DNA of 64,000 bases from Actinomadura livida (GCF_014648675.1 NZ_BMRO01000007.1:137011-201010), one strand, 5' to 3'; counted from the first letter of the stretch, positions 8,572-18,211 are shown. Numbers and translations: made by a program. The notes: generated from the sequence alone by a model not told the origin.

Positions 8572-10707
8572 GTGGCAACGCAACTCGATGTCTTTGACGG
8601 TGTCGAAATCGTTGGTGGTGCGCGTGAATGGGAAGACCGGGAGTGGTTCCCGCCCGGCCCGCAACTGGCCATCTGCCTGTCCGGCGAACAAGAGCACCTT
8701 GCCGACCTCGACGACGACGAGCTGCTGCAGGTCGCCGCCGCCGCGCGTCGGCAGACCTCCTGGGCACAAGCACGGGAATTGGCCGCGATAGCCGAACTCA
8801 CCCGGCGCCGGACCGCCGCCGCCGACGATGCGGGCGATTCCGACTACCGCACCCTGTCCGCGCACGAGGCGGTCACCGAAGAGATCGCTGCAGCGCTCAC
8901 CGTTACCGGCAACACCGCCGCCACCCTCGTCCACCTCGCCGAACGTCTGACCGGCCCGCTCGCCAGCACTGGTGACGCTCTGGAAGCCGGTCGGATCGAC
9001 ATGGCCAAGGCCCGAGTAATCTGCGACGCCACCGAGAACCTTCCCGACCAGGTGACCCAGCGCGTAGAGGCCGCGGCGCTGGAGAAGGCGTCCACCCAGA
9101 CCACGGGGCAGCTTCGCCGCCGAATCAGGCGCATCGCCCAGCGCCTGGCTCCGGAGATCTTGGAAGAGCGCAGGCGGGAGGCGACACGGCAGCGGCGACT
9201 GGAGCTATGGGACACCCCGTCCGGCACCGCCGACCTGGCTCTATGTGACCTCGCCGTCGAAGACGCCCACGGCATCTTCAACAAGATCACCGCCGCCGCC
9301 CATGGCCTCAAGGCCGACGGAGACACGCGCCCGCTACACCTGATCCGCGCCGACATAGCCACGAACCTCCTCAACGGTGCCCCACTACCCGAAGCCATCG
9401 CCACCGTCCTCAGCGCAGCCGTCGACGCCGCCCCCTCCGCGTCACTTCACCCCCCGGCCTCCCAGGACTCCGCCGCCTGCCCAACTGAGCAGACCACGCA
9501 CCCCACGCCTCCCCAACTGCCATCCGACGTCCCGATGCCTGGACATCCGGCCGCTCCCCACGCTCCCGAGCAGACAACGCATCCCATGACGCCGCAGGTG
9601 TCACCCCACGCCCCGACGCCTGGACCACCTGCCGCGCCCCACCCGCCCGAGCAGATCGCTCACCTCATGACGCCACGGGTGCCAGTGTGCGTTCCGGTGC
9701 CTGGGCGCCCTGACGTGTCGCATCCGCTTGAGCTGACTGCGCGGCGGGGCCCAGCCCAGGTGCCGTCCGCGGGGGTCATTCAGGCGGCGTCCCTTGCGGG
9801 CAACGGAGCTCCGGTGGTCGGACGTTTTGCTGCGGCCCGCCTCCTTGAGTTGCCGGTTTATGCAGCAGGGGGCCGTGATCACTCAGGGGTCCGAGGTCAG
9901 CAGGCTGCGGAGGTCAGCGGAGCGGCCCAGTACAGCACCTCACCAAGCAGTCTGAACCCTGGTGCAACGGGCACGGGAAACGGCGATGCAGAGGGCACTT
10001 CAGCGGCACGTTTGCCGACCGCCGTTGCTAGTCACCCGTCGTCCCAGGCGGGTGGCCCTCTCCTGTCCGTGGTTCGGGGTCTGGCCGAGCAAGCCGATCG
10101 CCTTGCTGCCGATCCGCAAACCGCCGAGTGTGACGGTCGGGTTGAGCGGGTGGGTGACATCGTGGGCGGGGCGACTGGGAGTGCGGCAGCGGCCATGTCG
10201 CTTGGGGCCACCCCCGGTGCGGGTGCGCGCTCCGTGGACAACGTGTTCAGTCCTGGTGTGGCGGGTGTGGTCGCGATGCTTGAGCGGCGGCTTGGGCATC
10301 TGCGTGCACGTATCGGCAGTGCTGAGTTGTCCGGCGCGGTCGATCTTGCGGTGCGGCAGGTGGTCCGGCGGCTCGCCCCGCAGCGGGATGCGCTCTGCCA
10401 GGGAGATGACGAGCGGCACGGGCGGCCTGGCTACCGGCCACCTGCCGGTCTGCGTCGTGAGATCGAAGAGCGGCACGCGACGTGCGTGTTCCCAACCTGC
10501 AATCGGGCCTCTCATCGCTGCGATCTCGACCACACCGTGCCTTGGCGTCCCGGCATCACCTGCCGCTGCAACCTCGCGCCGCTCTGCCGAAGGCACCACC
10601 GACTGAAGCAGAGTCCCGGCTGGAATCTGCATCATGTATGGCCCGGGGTCCTCGTGTGGACGACCCCGGCGGGCGCCTGGTACATCGTCCGCCCCGACCG
10701 CCCGTGA
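8572..10707 (+). CDS. DUF222 / 13E12-type HNH endonuclease protein
   Basis: 711-residue member of the actinobacterial 13E12 repeat family. A DUF222 region fills about residues 30-280. A C-terminal HNH motif follows, with zinc-type cysteines (CVFPTCNRASHRCDLDH, 638-654) and the partner CNLAPLCRRHHRLK (to 679). The long middle is Pro/Ala-rich and includes 3.4 copies of a 27-residue repeat (from residue 306). The GTG start follows a GGAGG site. These proteins occur in high copy in many actinobacteria and may be mobile-element-like nucleases, but their role is unproven. There is no accompanying methyltransferase. Confidence 0.88.
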   Translation: MATQLDVFDGVEIVGGAREWEDREWFPPGPQLAICLSGEQEHLADLDDDELLQVAAAARRQTSWAQARELAAIAELTRRRTAAADDAGDSDYRTLSAHEAVTEEIAAALTVTGNTAATLVHLAERLTGPLASTGDALEAGRIDMAKARVICDATENLPDQVTQRVEAAALEKASTQTTGQLRRRIRRIAQRLAPEILEERRREATRQRRLELWDTPSGTADLALCDLAVEDAHGIFNKITAAAHGLKADGDTRPLHLIRADIATNLLNGAPLPEAIATVLSAAVDAAPSASLHPPASQDSAACPTEQTTHPTPPQLPSDVPMPGHPAAPHAPEQTTHPMTPQVSPHAPTPGPPAAPHPPEQIAHLMTPRVPVCVPVPGRPDVSHPLELTARRGPAQVPSAGVIQAASLAGNGAPVVGRFAAARLLELPVYAAGGRDHSGVRGQQAAEVSGAAQYSTSPSSLNPGATGTGNGDAEGTSAARLPTAVASHPSSQAGGPLLSVVRGLAEQADRLAADPQTAECDGRVERVGDIVGGATGSAAAAMSLGATPGAGARSVDNVFSPGVAGVVAMLERRLGHLRARIGSAELSGAVDLAVRQVVRRLAPQRDALCQGDDERHGRPGYRPPAGLRREIEERHATCVFPTCNRASHRCDLDHTVPWRPGITCRCNLAPLCRRHHRLKQSPGWNLHHVWPGVLVWTTPAGAWYIVRPDRP
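9487..9765 (+). repeat. 81-bp in-frame tandem repeat in HNH linker
   Basis: Units begin at 9487, 9568 and 9649, with a partial unit at 9730. Each encodes 27 residues following the pattern EQTTHPxTPQ, then Pro-rich filler, PG.PAAPH.P. Units diverge progressively, the third and fourth most. This is a Pro-rich spacer that probably grew by slippage or unequal exchange. Confidence 0.8.
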
Positions 10708-10756
10708 ACGCGCGTTTGAATCTGTGTGCCGCTGTTCGGTATCGCGGAATGGGGAG

Positions 10757-11239
10757 TCAGCGGCCGGTTGCGCCGTCGATCAGTTCGCGGAGGATGTCCG
10801 CGTGGCCGGCATGGCGGCCGGTCTCCTCGATCATGTGGGTCAGGGCCCATCGGACGCTCGGGGCGGGCCGCCCTGGTCGGGGGACTGGTGCGCCGAGGTC
10901 GGTGCAGCCGTCGAGGACCTCGTTCGCGCGCCCGACCGCCTCGCGGTAGCGGGCCACTACGTCGGCCACGGTGTCGCCGGGCGCGGCCTGGAACGTCGCC
11001 TGCCAGTTGGTGACCTTGTCTCCGAGGAACGTCGCGCGCTCTACGAACGTGAGGTGTTCGAGCAGGCCGAGCAGGTTCGTACCGGACGCCACCCCGGCCG
11101 TCCTGACCTGCGGTTCGGGGGCGTCCTCGACTTTCGCCGCGATCGACGTCCGTAGGTAGTCGAGGAAGCCGCGCAAAACCTCGGCTTCGCTGTTTCCGGT
11201 TCTGGGCGGAGGGGCGTCGCGGCGGCGGGTGGTGGGCAT
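10757..11239 (-). CDS. DinB / DUF664 family protein
   Basis: 160-residue four-helix DinB-superfamily protein of the DUF664 type. Recognisable features are LRTSIAAKVEDAPEPQVR near the start, the central LLEHLTFVERATFLG helix carrying one metal-ligand His, and the terminal THMIEETGRHAGHADILRE with the other His residues. Family members are metal-dependent and include mycothiol- or bacillithiol-using transferases, so a mycothiol-linked role is possible in an actinobacterium. The ATG has a GGAGA site. It converges on the HNH gene with under 50 bases between. Confidence 0.85.
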   Translation of the reverse strand: MPTTRRRDAPPPRTGNSEAEVLRGFLDYLRTSIAAKVEDAPEPQVRTAGVASGTNLLGLLEHLTFVERATFLGDKVTNWQATFQAAPGDTVADVVARYREAVGRANEVLDGCTDLGAPVPRPGRPAPSVRWALTHMIEETGRHAGHADILRELIDGATGR

Positions 11240-11407
11240 GGCTGGTCTCCTTCGACGGGACGGTCATGAAGCGTGCAGGGACGTGAATGCCTTTCGGCCT
11301 GGTCGCGCTCAGTTTTGCCCAGGGCGCCGAGATCTGGCACGAGACCTTGCGGTTCTAGCAAGCTCGCCACGGGGACGGCGCGCTCGACGCGGGGTCCGCG
11401 CATGCGT

Positions 11408-11441
11408 GCGGCCCGCGTCGCCGGGCGGGGACGCGGGCCGC
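11408..11441 (-). terminator. Hairpin terminator after third chitinase
   Basis: Perfect 12-bp stem (11408-11419 with 11430-11441) and 10-base loop, 13 bases beyond the chitinase stop. Confidence 0.75.
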
Positions 11442-11454
11442 GGAGCAGGGCGGG

Positions 11455-13014
11455 TCAGAAGCCCGCGGTGATGCGGGTGAACTCCCAGTTCTGCTGGTCT
11501 ATGCCGCTGCAGTTGGGGGCCACGCCGCCGGTGGGGCAGGGGCGGTCGCGGTTGACCGACCAGAACGCCAGCCTCGCCAGGCCGCGGGAGTCGGCCCAGT
11601 CGCGGATCTGCGTCCAGGTCGCCGGAGTGGTGACCTCTCGCTGGTCGGACAGGCCGTTCATGCCGGAGATGCCCATGTGGGAGTAGGCGGTGGCGTCGGA
11701 CCAGCCGAACGCGGACTTCAGCGCGTTCTTCAAGCCCTCGGACGCGCTGACCGTGCTGCCGTACATGTCGGAGCCGCCGGCGAAGTTGAACGGCATGATC
11801 GTGAAGATGTCCACGTTCGCCTGGAGTTCGGCGGCGCGGTTGATCAGGCGGGTGCCCCAGTAGTTCGGGCCGCCGGTGCCGGTGCCGAACGTCAGGATCG
11901 TCTGGATTCCGGGGTTGTTCCGCTTGACGATCTTGAGGGCGTTGAGGATGCGGTCCTGGACGGCCTCGTTCTCGAACTCGTCGCTGTTCTCGATGTCGAC
12001 GTCGATGGCCTTGAGGTCGTAGGCGTCGATGACCTGCTGGTAGGCGCCGGCCAGGGCTTCGGGGGTGGCGCAGTTCGGGCCCAGCTTGTTGCCGGACCAG
12101 CCGCCGATCGAGGGCAGGACGTCACCGCCGGCCGCGCGGATCTGCGCGATCGCCTGTGCGTCGGCGCCGCCTTGTAGGGGCCGGTTGCCGTCCCATGCGG
12201 GGGTGCAGCCGCCGCCCGACAGGATGAACGCCATCGTGAACCACTTGACGCCCGTGCTGTTCATGACGGTGGACGGGTTCGGCGGGTCGCCCCACCCCAT
12301 GTACAGGTAGGGCGCGGCGTGCCTGGTGACGTCCGGTGTCGTGCAGCCGGTCGTGGTTGCGGTGACCGGGGCGCTCGCGGCGGACTCCCCGGCCGAGTTG
12401 TACGCCTTCACTGTGTAGGTGTGGTTGGAGCAGGCGGCCAGGCCGGTGACGGTGGTGCTTGTCGCGGATGTGGTGGCACGGACCGTCGATCCCTCGTATA
12501 CGCGGTAACCGGTGACCGAACCGGACGGGGGCGACCACGAGAGTGTGAGGGACGTGTCCGTCCGCGCGGTCACGGTGGGGGCGCCGGGCGCGGATGGTGC
12601 TCCCGGCTCTCCCGGGTCGCCGCCGGTGCAGGGGGCGCCGTTGATCGTGCAGTTGAGGGGCGTCCCCGAGCCGTTGACGATGAAGCCGAACGAGACCGAC
12701 GCGCCGGGCGCGACGTTCCCGTTGTAGGACCGGTTGGTGAACGTGGCGTGCCCGGCGGACTGCGTGAGCAGCGCCTCCCAGTACGTCCCGACGCTGGAGC
12801 CGGACGGGAGGTCGAACTCCACCGTCCACGAGGAGATCGCCGAGCCGGTGTCGTTCTTGACCGTGTACCCGGCCTCGTAGCCCGAGCCCCAGTCGGCGGA
12901 CTTGGCGAACGTCGCCGTCACCGCGGCCGCGTTCGCCGGGGCGGGGACGAGCAGGGCGAGGACGAGCGAGCAGAGCGCGGTGAGCAGGAAGCCGGGAAGA
13001 AGGGTTCTTCGCAA
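11455..13014 (-). CDS. Secreted GH18 chitinase with CBM2 and FnIII domains (third chitinase)
   Basis: Predicted secreted chitinase: signal peptide ([11 protein letters not shown]... to ANA, about 1-28), CBM2 (about 30-130), FnIII (about 145-223) and a GH18 domain of the PYLYMGW-starting subfamily. The active-site strand reads [10 protein letters not shown], with catalytic Glu near 342. This GH18 domain is clearly from a different subgroup than those in the operon at 0.8-4.2 kb. I chose the TTG at 13014, with GGGAG five bases upstream. The longer frame would begin at the edge of the operator and lacks a ribosome site. It carries its own copy of the shared palindromic operator and ends in a terminator, so it is a single-gene unit. 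Confidence 0.92.
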   Translation of the reverse strand: MRRTLLPGFLLTALCSLVLALLVPAPANAAAVTATFAKSADWGSGYEAGYTVKNDTGSAISSWTVEFDLPSGSSVGTYWEALLTQSAGHATFTNRSYNGNVAPGASVSFGFIVNGSGTPLNCTINGAPCTGGDPGEPGAPSAPGAPTVTARTDTSLTLSWSPPSGSVTGYRVYEGSTVRATTSATSTTVTGLAACSNHTYTVKAYNSAGESAASAPVTATTTGCTTPDVTRHAAPYLYMGWGDPPNPSTVMNSTGVKWFTMAFILSGGGCTPAWDGNRPLQGGADAQAIAQIRAAGGDVLPSIGGWSGNKLGPNCATPEALAGAYQQVIDAYDLKAIDVDIENSDEFENEAVQDRILNALKIVKRNNPGIQTILTFGTGTGGPNYWGTRLINRAAELQANVDIFTIMPFNFAGGSDMYGSTVSASEGLKNALKSAFGWSDATAYSHMGISGMNGLSDQREVTTPATWTQIRDWADSRGLARLAFWSVNRDRPCPTGGVAPNCSGIDQQNWEFTRITAGF

Positions 13015-13104
13015 GATCGCTCCCGGGGTAGGAGGGGTGGGTGAGCGGGGTCCCCCGAGCGGTGCCGCGATGGGTGGCGGGTGGGCGGTTCGACCTTGAA
13101 CCAA

Positions 13105-13139
13105 TAGGAAAGTTTCCTATAAGTGACCCGAACGGTAAT
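13105..13139 (-). promoter_or_regulatory. Chitinase operator/promoter, copy 2
   Basis: TAGGAAAGTTTCCTA (13105-13119) is a perfect 7+1+7 palindrome. TAAGT follows and, seven bases on, ACGGTAATC, matching the site at 4215-4249 in both sequence and spacing. It lies about 90 bases before the TTG start of the third chitinase. Confidence 0.7.
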
Positions 13140-13218
13140 CGCGAATGCCCCGCTCCGCAAGCCCCCCGGCCGTTTGGACGCGCCGCCAGCGGAAACCCAC
13201 CCCGAAGGGGGACGAAGC

Positions 13219-14493
13219 ATGCCGCGCAACGTGTTCGTGCTGGGGCTGGACGAGCCGAATCTCCGCATGCTCCACGCGCTTCCGCACTGCTCGGACTACC
13301 GCTTCCACGGCGTGATGACGCGCCGGGAGCTGCGGCAGGGCACGGTCGACTTCGACCGGGTGGTGGCGCGGGCGCAGGAGCAGCTCGACGCCTTCGACGG
13401 CCCGATCGACGCGATCATCGGGTTCTGGGACTTCCCCGTGACCACGGTGGTCCCGGTGCTGTGCGCCCGGTACGGCCTGCGCTCGTCGAGCCTCGAATCC
13501 GTCGTGAAGTGCGAGCACAAGTACTGGAGCCGAATCGAGCAGCGCGAGGTGATCGACGAGTTGCCCGCGTTCGGGCTGGTGGACATCCGGGCGGGCCGGG
13601 CGCGGCCGCCGCCGGGCGTGCGCTACCCGATGTGGCTCAAGCCGGTGAAGTCGGCGGCGGCGGTCCTGGCGTACCTGGTCGCGGACGACGACGAGTTCGG
13701 CCGCGCGGTCGCCGCGATCCGCGCGGGGATCGGCCACCTCGGCAGGCCGTTCGAGTCCGTCCTGGCCCGCCTCGACCTCCCGCCGGAGATCGCCCGGGTC
13801 GGCGGCATGGCCTGCCTCGCGGAGGAGTCGATGGAGGGCGCCCAGGTCACCGTCGAGGGCTGCCGCTTCAACGGGGAGGTGCACGTCTACGGCGTCGTCG
13901 ACTCCATCGCCTACCCGGGCCGGCCGACGTTCCTGCGCTACCGGTACCCGTCCTGCCTGCCCGGCGACGTCGTCGAGCGGATGGTCGGCACCACCACGCG
14001 GGTGATCGAGCGCATCGGGCTCGACTCCACGACCTTCAACGTCGAGTACTTCTGGAACCGGGAGCGGGACGCGATCGGCCTGCTGGAGGTCAACCCCCGG
14101 CACTCCCAGTCCCACGCCCCGCTGTTCCGGTACGTGGACGGCGTGCCCAACCACCAGTACATGGTCCGCCTCGCGCTGGGGCTCGACCCGGAACTGGCGC
14201 GGCCCGGTGGCGGCGAGTACGGCGTGGCCGCGAAATGGTTCGTCAAGCGGTTCACCGACGGCGTCGTCCGGCGCGTGCCCACGGCCGAGGAGATCGCGGC
14301 GGTCGAGCGGGAGATCCCCGGCACGATGGTGAACGTGTCCGTGCGACCCGGCGACCGGCTGTCCGAACTGCCGCTGCAGGACAGCTACAGCTACGAGATC
14401 GGCCAGATCTTCACCGGCGCCGCGGACGAGGCGGAACTGACGGCCCGCTACGAGCGGTGCCTTGCGCGGCTGCCGATCGAGATCGACGAGTAG
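13219..14493 (+). CDS. ATP-grasp domain ligase
   Basis: 424-residue protein with an ATP-grasp fold. It has an N-terminal pre-ATP-grasp part (NVFVLGLDEPNLRML), the lysine-bearing strand MWLKPVKSA, and late Mg/ATP-binding residues in STTFNVEYFWN and LLEVNPRHSQSH, where the E and N-P-R ligate magnesium. Enzymes of this type join a carboxylate to an amine through an acyl-phosphate; the substrate is not evident. The ATG at 13219 follows AAGGGGGA, so it is preferred over the upstream in-frame start. The CocE-like hydrolase follows after 36 bases and is probably co-transcribed, which hints at synthesis and hydrolysis of an amide or ester pair. Confidence 0.82.
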   Translation: MPRNVFVLGLDEPNLRMLHALPHCSDYRFHGVMTRRELRQGTVDFDRVVARAQEQLDAFDGPIDAIIGFWDFPVTTVVPVLCARYGLRSSSLESVVKCEHKYWSRIEQREVIDELPAFGLVDIRAGRARPPPGVRYPMWLKPVKSAAAVLAYLVADDDEFGRAVAAIRAGIGHLGRPFESVLARLDLPPEIARVGGMACLAEESMEGAQVTVEGCRFNGEVHVYGVVDSIAYPGRPTFLRYRYPSCLPGDVVERMVGTTTRVIERIGLDSTTFNVEYFWNRERDAIGLLEVNPRHSQSHAPLFRYVDGVPNHQYMVRLALGLDPELARPGGGEYGVAAKWFVKRFTDGVVRRVPTAEEIAAVEREIPGTMVNVSVRPGDRLSELPLQDSYSYEIGQIFTGAADEAELTARYERCLARLPIEIDE

Positions 14494-14529
14494 GCCCGGC
14501 CGGGAGCGAGCCACCAGGGGAGGGACAGG

Positions 14530-16554
14530 ATGCGCACGGTGACGTCTTTGCCCTATGCGGTGCGGGAGGACGAGAACGTATGGATTCCCGTCTCGGACGG
14601 CGTACGGCTCGCCGCGCGCATCTGGCGGCCGGTCGGCTCGGACGACGAACCGGTCCCGGCCATCCTGGAATTCATCCCTTACCGTAAAAGGGATTTAACG
14701 GCGGTACGGGATTCCATTCATCACCCGTACATGGCGGGTCACGGTTATGCGTGCGTGCGGGTCGATATCCGCGGTACCGGTGATTCCGAGGGCGTTCTCA
14801 CCGACGAGTACCTGGAACGCGAACTGCGCGACGCCGAGGAGATCCTCGCGTGGCTCGCCGCCCAGCCCTGGTCGAACGGACGCGCGGGGATGATGGGCAT
14901 CTCCTGGGGCGGGTTCAACGCGCTGCAGGTCGCCGCGCGCCGCCCGCCCAGCCTCGGCGCGATCGCCGCCCTGTGCTTCAGCGACGACCGGTACGCCGAC
15001 GACGTCCACTACATGGGCGGCTGCCTGCTGAGCGACAACCTCTCGTGGGCGTCCACGATGTTCGCCTACACGTCCTGCCCGCCGGACCCGGCGGTCGTCG
15101 GCGACCGGTGGCGCGAGATGTGGCACGAGCGCCTGGAGCACAGCGGGCTGTGGCTCGCGAACTGGCTCCGGCACCAGCGCCGCGACGAGTTCTGGCAGCA
15201 CGCCTCGATCTCCGAGAACTACTCCGACGTCCGGTGCCCCGTGCTCGCGGTGAGCGGCTGGGCCGACGGCTACTCCAACGCCGTGTTCCGCGTCCTCGCC
15301 AACCTCGGCGCGCCCACCATGGGGCTCATCGGCCCCTGGTCGCACAAGTACCCCCACCTCGGCGAACCCGGCCCGGCGATCGGCTTCCTGCAGGAGCTGG
15401 TGCGCTGGTGGGACCACTGGCTCAAGGGCGTCGACAACGGCGTGATGGACGAGCCGCGCCTGCGCATCTACATGCAGGACACGGTGCCGCCGTCCACCGC
15501 GTACCAGAAGCGGCCGGGACGCTGGGTGGGCGAGTCGTCCTGGCCGTCGCCCCGCATCCCCATCCGCAGGTTCCCGCTGGAACGCACCCGCATCGCGGCG
15601 GAGGGGGAGAAGGTGCCGCGCGAGGAGCTGACCGTGGAGTCCCCGCTGTCGGTGGGCCAGTTCGCCGGCAAGTGGTGCTCCTACAACGCGCCGCCCGACC
15701 TCCCCTACGACCAGCGCGAGGAGGACGGCGGGTCACTTGTCTTCGACAGCGACATCCTCGACCGGCGGTGCGAGGTCCTCGGCTCCCCGGTGGTGCGGCT
15801 GGTGCTCGCGGTGACGAACCCGGAGGCGATGGTCGCCGTCCGCCTGTCGGACGTGGCCCCGGACGGCCGCGCCACCCGCGTCACCTACGGGCTCCTCAAC
15901 CTCACCCACCGGACGGGCCACGAGATGCCCCGGCGCCTCGAACCCGGGCAGCGGTACGAGGTCCGGGTCACGCTGAACGGCATGGCGCACGCCTTCCCGC
16001 CCGGGAACCGGATCCGCCTGTCCGTGTCGACGTCGTACTGGCCGCTGGCCTGGCCGCCGCCGCGGCCGGTCCGCCTGGCGCTCTACACCGGTGCCTGCCA
16101 CCTCGAACTGCCGGTGCGCCCGATCAAGGCGCCCGACGAACCGCAGGTCAGCCCCTTCGGCGAGCCGGAGGGGACGCCGCCCGTCCCGACGACACTGCTC
16201 AAGTCGGGCGAGGAGGGCTGGACGGTGTCCCGCGACCTGGTCACCTACAACTCGGCGCTCCACGTGGTGAAGGACCTCGGCGTCGTGCGCATCGACGACA
16301 TCGACATGCAGATCGCGCGCCGGGTGACCGAGACCTACGGCTGGACCGGCGACGACTTCACCTCCGTCTTCGGAGACGTCCAGTGGCGCATGGGCTTCGT
16401 CCGGGACGACTGGGAGGTCCACACGGAGACCCGTACCAAGCTGACCTCCACCGAGACCGACTTCCACCTCCATGCCCAACTGGACGCCTACGAGCGCGGC
16501 AACCGCGTCCACTCCCGGAACTGGTCGATCGTCATCCCGCGGGACCACCTCTGA
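14530..16554 (+). CDS. CocE/NonD-family hydrolase (S15-type alpha/beta hydrolase)
   Basis: 674-residue serine hydrolase of the cocaine-esterase / X-Pro dipeptidyl-peptidase group. The nucleophile elbow is GISWGGF, oxyanion-type residues precede it in EFIPYRKRD, and the acid and histidine follow in SGWADGY and GPWSHKYPHLGEPGPAIGF. A C-terminal jelly-roll domain (about 330-560) is typical. An extra ~100-residue tail from about 570 is also present. No signal peptide, so it is cytoplasmic. It follows the ATP-grasp gene in one operon; GGGGAGGGAC precedes the ATG. Substrate unknown: ester or amide. Confidence 0.9.
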   Translation: MRTVTSLPYAVREDENVWIPVSDGVRLAARIWRPVGSDDEPVPAILEFIPYRKRDLTAVRDSIHHPYMAGHGYACVRVDIRGTGDSEGVLTDEYLERELRDAEEILAWLAAQPWSNGRAGMMGISWGGFNALQVAARRPPSLGAIAALCFSDDRYADDVHYMGGCLLSDNLSWASTMFAYTSCPPDPAVVGDRWREMWHERLEHSGLWLANWLRHQRRDEFWQHASISENYSDVRCPVLAVSGWADGYSNAVFRVLANLGAPTMGLIGPWSHKYPHLGEPGPAIGFLQELVRWWDHWLKGVDNGVMDEPRLRIYMQDTVPPSTAYQKRPGRWVGESSWPSPRIPIRRFPLERTRIAAEGEKVPREELTVESPLSVGQFAGKWCSYNAPPDLPYDQREEDGGSLVFDSDILDRRCEVLGSPVVRLVLAVTNPEAMVAVRLSDVAPDGRATRVTYGLLNLTHRTGHEMPRRLEPGQRYEVRVTLNGMAHAFPPGNRIRLSVSTSYWPLAWPPPRPVRLALYTGACHLELPVRPIKAPDEPQVSPFGEPEGTPPVPTTLLKSGEEGWTVSRDLVTYNSALHVVKDLGVVRIDDIDMQIARRVTETYGWTGDDFTSVFGDVQWRMGFVRDDWEVHTETRTKLTSTETDFHLHAQLDAYERGNRVHSRNWSIVIPRDHL

Positions 16555-16569
16555 GCCGAGACCGCCGTT

Positions 16570-16617
16570 GTGCCCGCCGCCCGTTGCCTGCGGAGCCGTG
16601 GCACGGCCGGCGGGCAC
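16570..16617. terminator. Hairpin between convergent CocE and fmdA genes
   Basis: A 10-bp stem GTGCCCGCCG/CGGCGGGCAC (16570-16579 with 16608-16617) has a loop containing a smaller GCCGTG/CACGGC hairpin. It is placed to terminate from either side. Confidence 0.55.
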
Positions 16618-16635
16618 GCGGGGCCCGGCGCGGTG

Positions 16636-17883
16636 TCAGTCGGCCGTGGCGCACTGGCCCCGGTCCACGCGGACGGGCCCGTCCGCCGTGGGCCGGACGT
16701 CGAAGTCGAAGATGGCCGTGGGCAGGTAGAGGGAGCAGCAGGCGTTCGGGATGTCGACGACGCTGCTGAGCCGCCCCTCGATCGGCGCCGCGCACAGCAG
16801 CAGGTACGCCTGCTCGCCCGTGTACCCGAACTTCTTCAGGTACTCGATGCCGTTCAGCACCGCGTTCCGGTAGGCCAGCGTGGCGTCGAGGTAGTGGTTG
16901 GTGTCGGTCTCGTGGTCGACGGAGATGCCGATGAACGAGATGAACTCGTCGTAGCGGGGCTCGACGTTGCCCGGCATGAAGACGGGGTTGGTGGACACCC
17001 CGTACTTCTCCATCCCGCCCTTGATCAGGTCGAGGTGGACGTCGATGAACCCGCCCATCTCGATCGCGCCGCAGAACGTGATCTCGCCGTCGCCCTGGCT
17101 GAAGTGCAGGTCGCCGGTGGACAGCAGCCCGCCGGGCACGTAGACGGGCATGAACACCCGCGCGCCCCGGCTGAAGTTCTTGATGTCCTGGTTCCCGCCG
17201 TTCTCGCGGGGTGGGACGGTGCGGGCGCCCTCGCGTCCGATGCGCTCCAGGTCGGAGCCGGTGAGCGTGCCCGCGAGCACCTCCGCCGGCTGGGGCGGCA
17301 GGGCGAGCGGCGGCACCTTGTCCGGGGCGGTGTCGATGAGCGCCTGCTCGCGGCGATTCCAGCGGGCGAGCATGTCGGCGGACGGCGCGGTGCCGAACAG
17401 GCCGGGGTGCGTGATGCCGGTGAAGCGGACGCCGGGGATATGGCGGGACGTGGCCATCTGACCGTGGAAGTCCCAGATCGCCTTGCACGCGTCGGGATAC
17501 CAGTCGGTGAGGAACCCGCCGCCGTTGCCCCTGGCGAAGATCCCGGTGTAGCCCCAGCCCTGGCCGGCGATCGGGCCGGTCTCCTGCGGGACGGGGCCGA
17601 TGTCGAGGATGTCCACGATGATCAGGTCGCCGGGCTCGGCGCCCTCCACCGCGATCGGGCCGCTCAGCATGTGGTTGACGTTGAGGTTCAGGTCCCGGAT
17701 GTCGTTGGCCGAGTCGTCGTTGACGACCTGGCCGTCCATCCACTCCCGGGACTCGATGCGGACTTCCGACCCGGGACGGACGGTGACCGCCGCCGGTATG
17801 TCGGGATGCCACCGGTTATGGCCGGGGACATCCTGGTCGCGCATCGACTTCGACTGGTCGACGCGGAACACGACTTCGGGCAT
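16636..17883 (-). CDS. fmdA: Formamidase (FmdA/AmdA family)
   Basis: 415-residue member of the acetamidase/formamidase family, which hydrolyses formamide or short amides to ammonia and the acid. The family pattern is full length: GHNRWHPDIPAA near the start, EPGDLIIVDILDIGP, GQGWGYTGIFARGNGGGFLTD, the VPGGLLSTGDLHFSQGDGE core and the FCGAIEMGGFIDV strand. It is preceded 49 bases upstream by an FmdB-type zinc ribbon gene, the classical fmdAB pairing. Choosing formamide over acetamide rests on overall resemblance only. It may scavenge nitrogen. Confidence 0.92.
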   Translation of the reverse strand: MPEVVFRVDQSKSMRDQDVPGHNRWHPDIPAAVTVRPGSEVRIESREWMDGQVVNDDSANDIRDLNLNVNHMLSGPIAVEGAEPGDLIIVDILDIGPVPQETGPIAGQGWGYTGIFARGNGGGFLTDWYPDACKAIWDFHGQMATSRHIPGVRFTGITHPGLFGTAPSADMLARWNRREQALIDTAPDKVPPLALPPQPAEVLAGTLTGSDLERIGREGARTVPPRENGGNQDIKNFSRGARVFMPVYVPGGLLSTGDLHFSQGDGEITFCGAIEMGGFIDVHLDLIKGGMEKYGVSTNPVFMPGNVEPRYDEFISFIGISVDHETDTNHYLDATLAYRNAVLNGIEYLKKFGYTGEQAYLLLCAAPIEGRLSSVVDIPNACCSLYLPTAIFDFDVRPTADGPVRVDRGQCATAD

Positions 17884-17932
17884 GGCTTCCTCCGAAGAGA
17901 GTCATCGGGCCGTGTGGACGGCCTCGGCAGGC

Positions 17933-18211
17933 TCAGGGACGTGGCAGCAGCGCGTGCCGGGGATCGGCGGGCGGTGCCGCGGACTCGCGGGAAGGCGCCC
18001 GCCTGACCACCCGCGGCTCGTCCGCGCTCGCCTCCTGGGCCTGGAGCGCCCTCGCGAGCGGGCGGGACGTGCGGGCGAGGTGCGGCGAACCGAACACGCG
18101 GGCCGCCGCACCGCCGCAGCCCGCGCAGACCTCCGCGGCGGCGGCGGTGCCGATCGGGCGCGAGACGTCGAACGCCCCGCACTGCTCGCAGCGGTACTGG
18201 TAGATGGCCAT
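17933..18211 (-). CDS. fmdB: FmdB-type zinc ribbon protein
   Basis: 92-residue protein. Its N-terminal zinc ribbon (MAIYQYRCEQCGAF, C8-x2-C11, then C29-x2-C32) is the FmdB/CxxC regulatory domain. The Arg/Pro-rich tail is of low complexity. The ATG at 18211 has GGAGG at 6-base spacing. It precedes fmdA in the same direction and may regulate formamidase expression, as proposed for FmdB in Methylophilus. Confidence 0.85.
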   Translation of the reverse strand: MAIYQYRCEQCGAFDVSRPIGTAAAAEVCAGCGGAAARVFGSPHLARTSRPLARALQAQEASADEPRVVRRAPSRESAAPPADPRHALLPRP

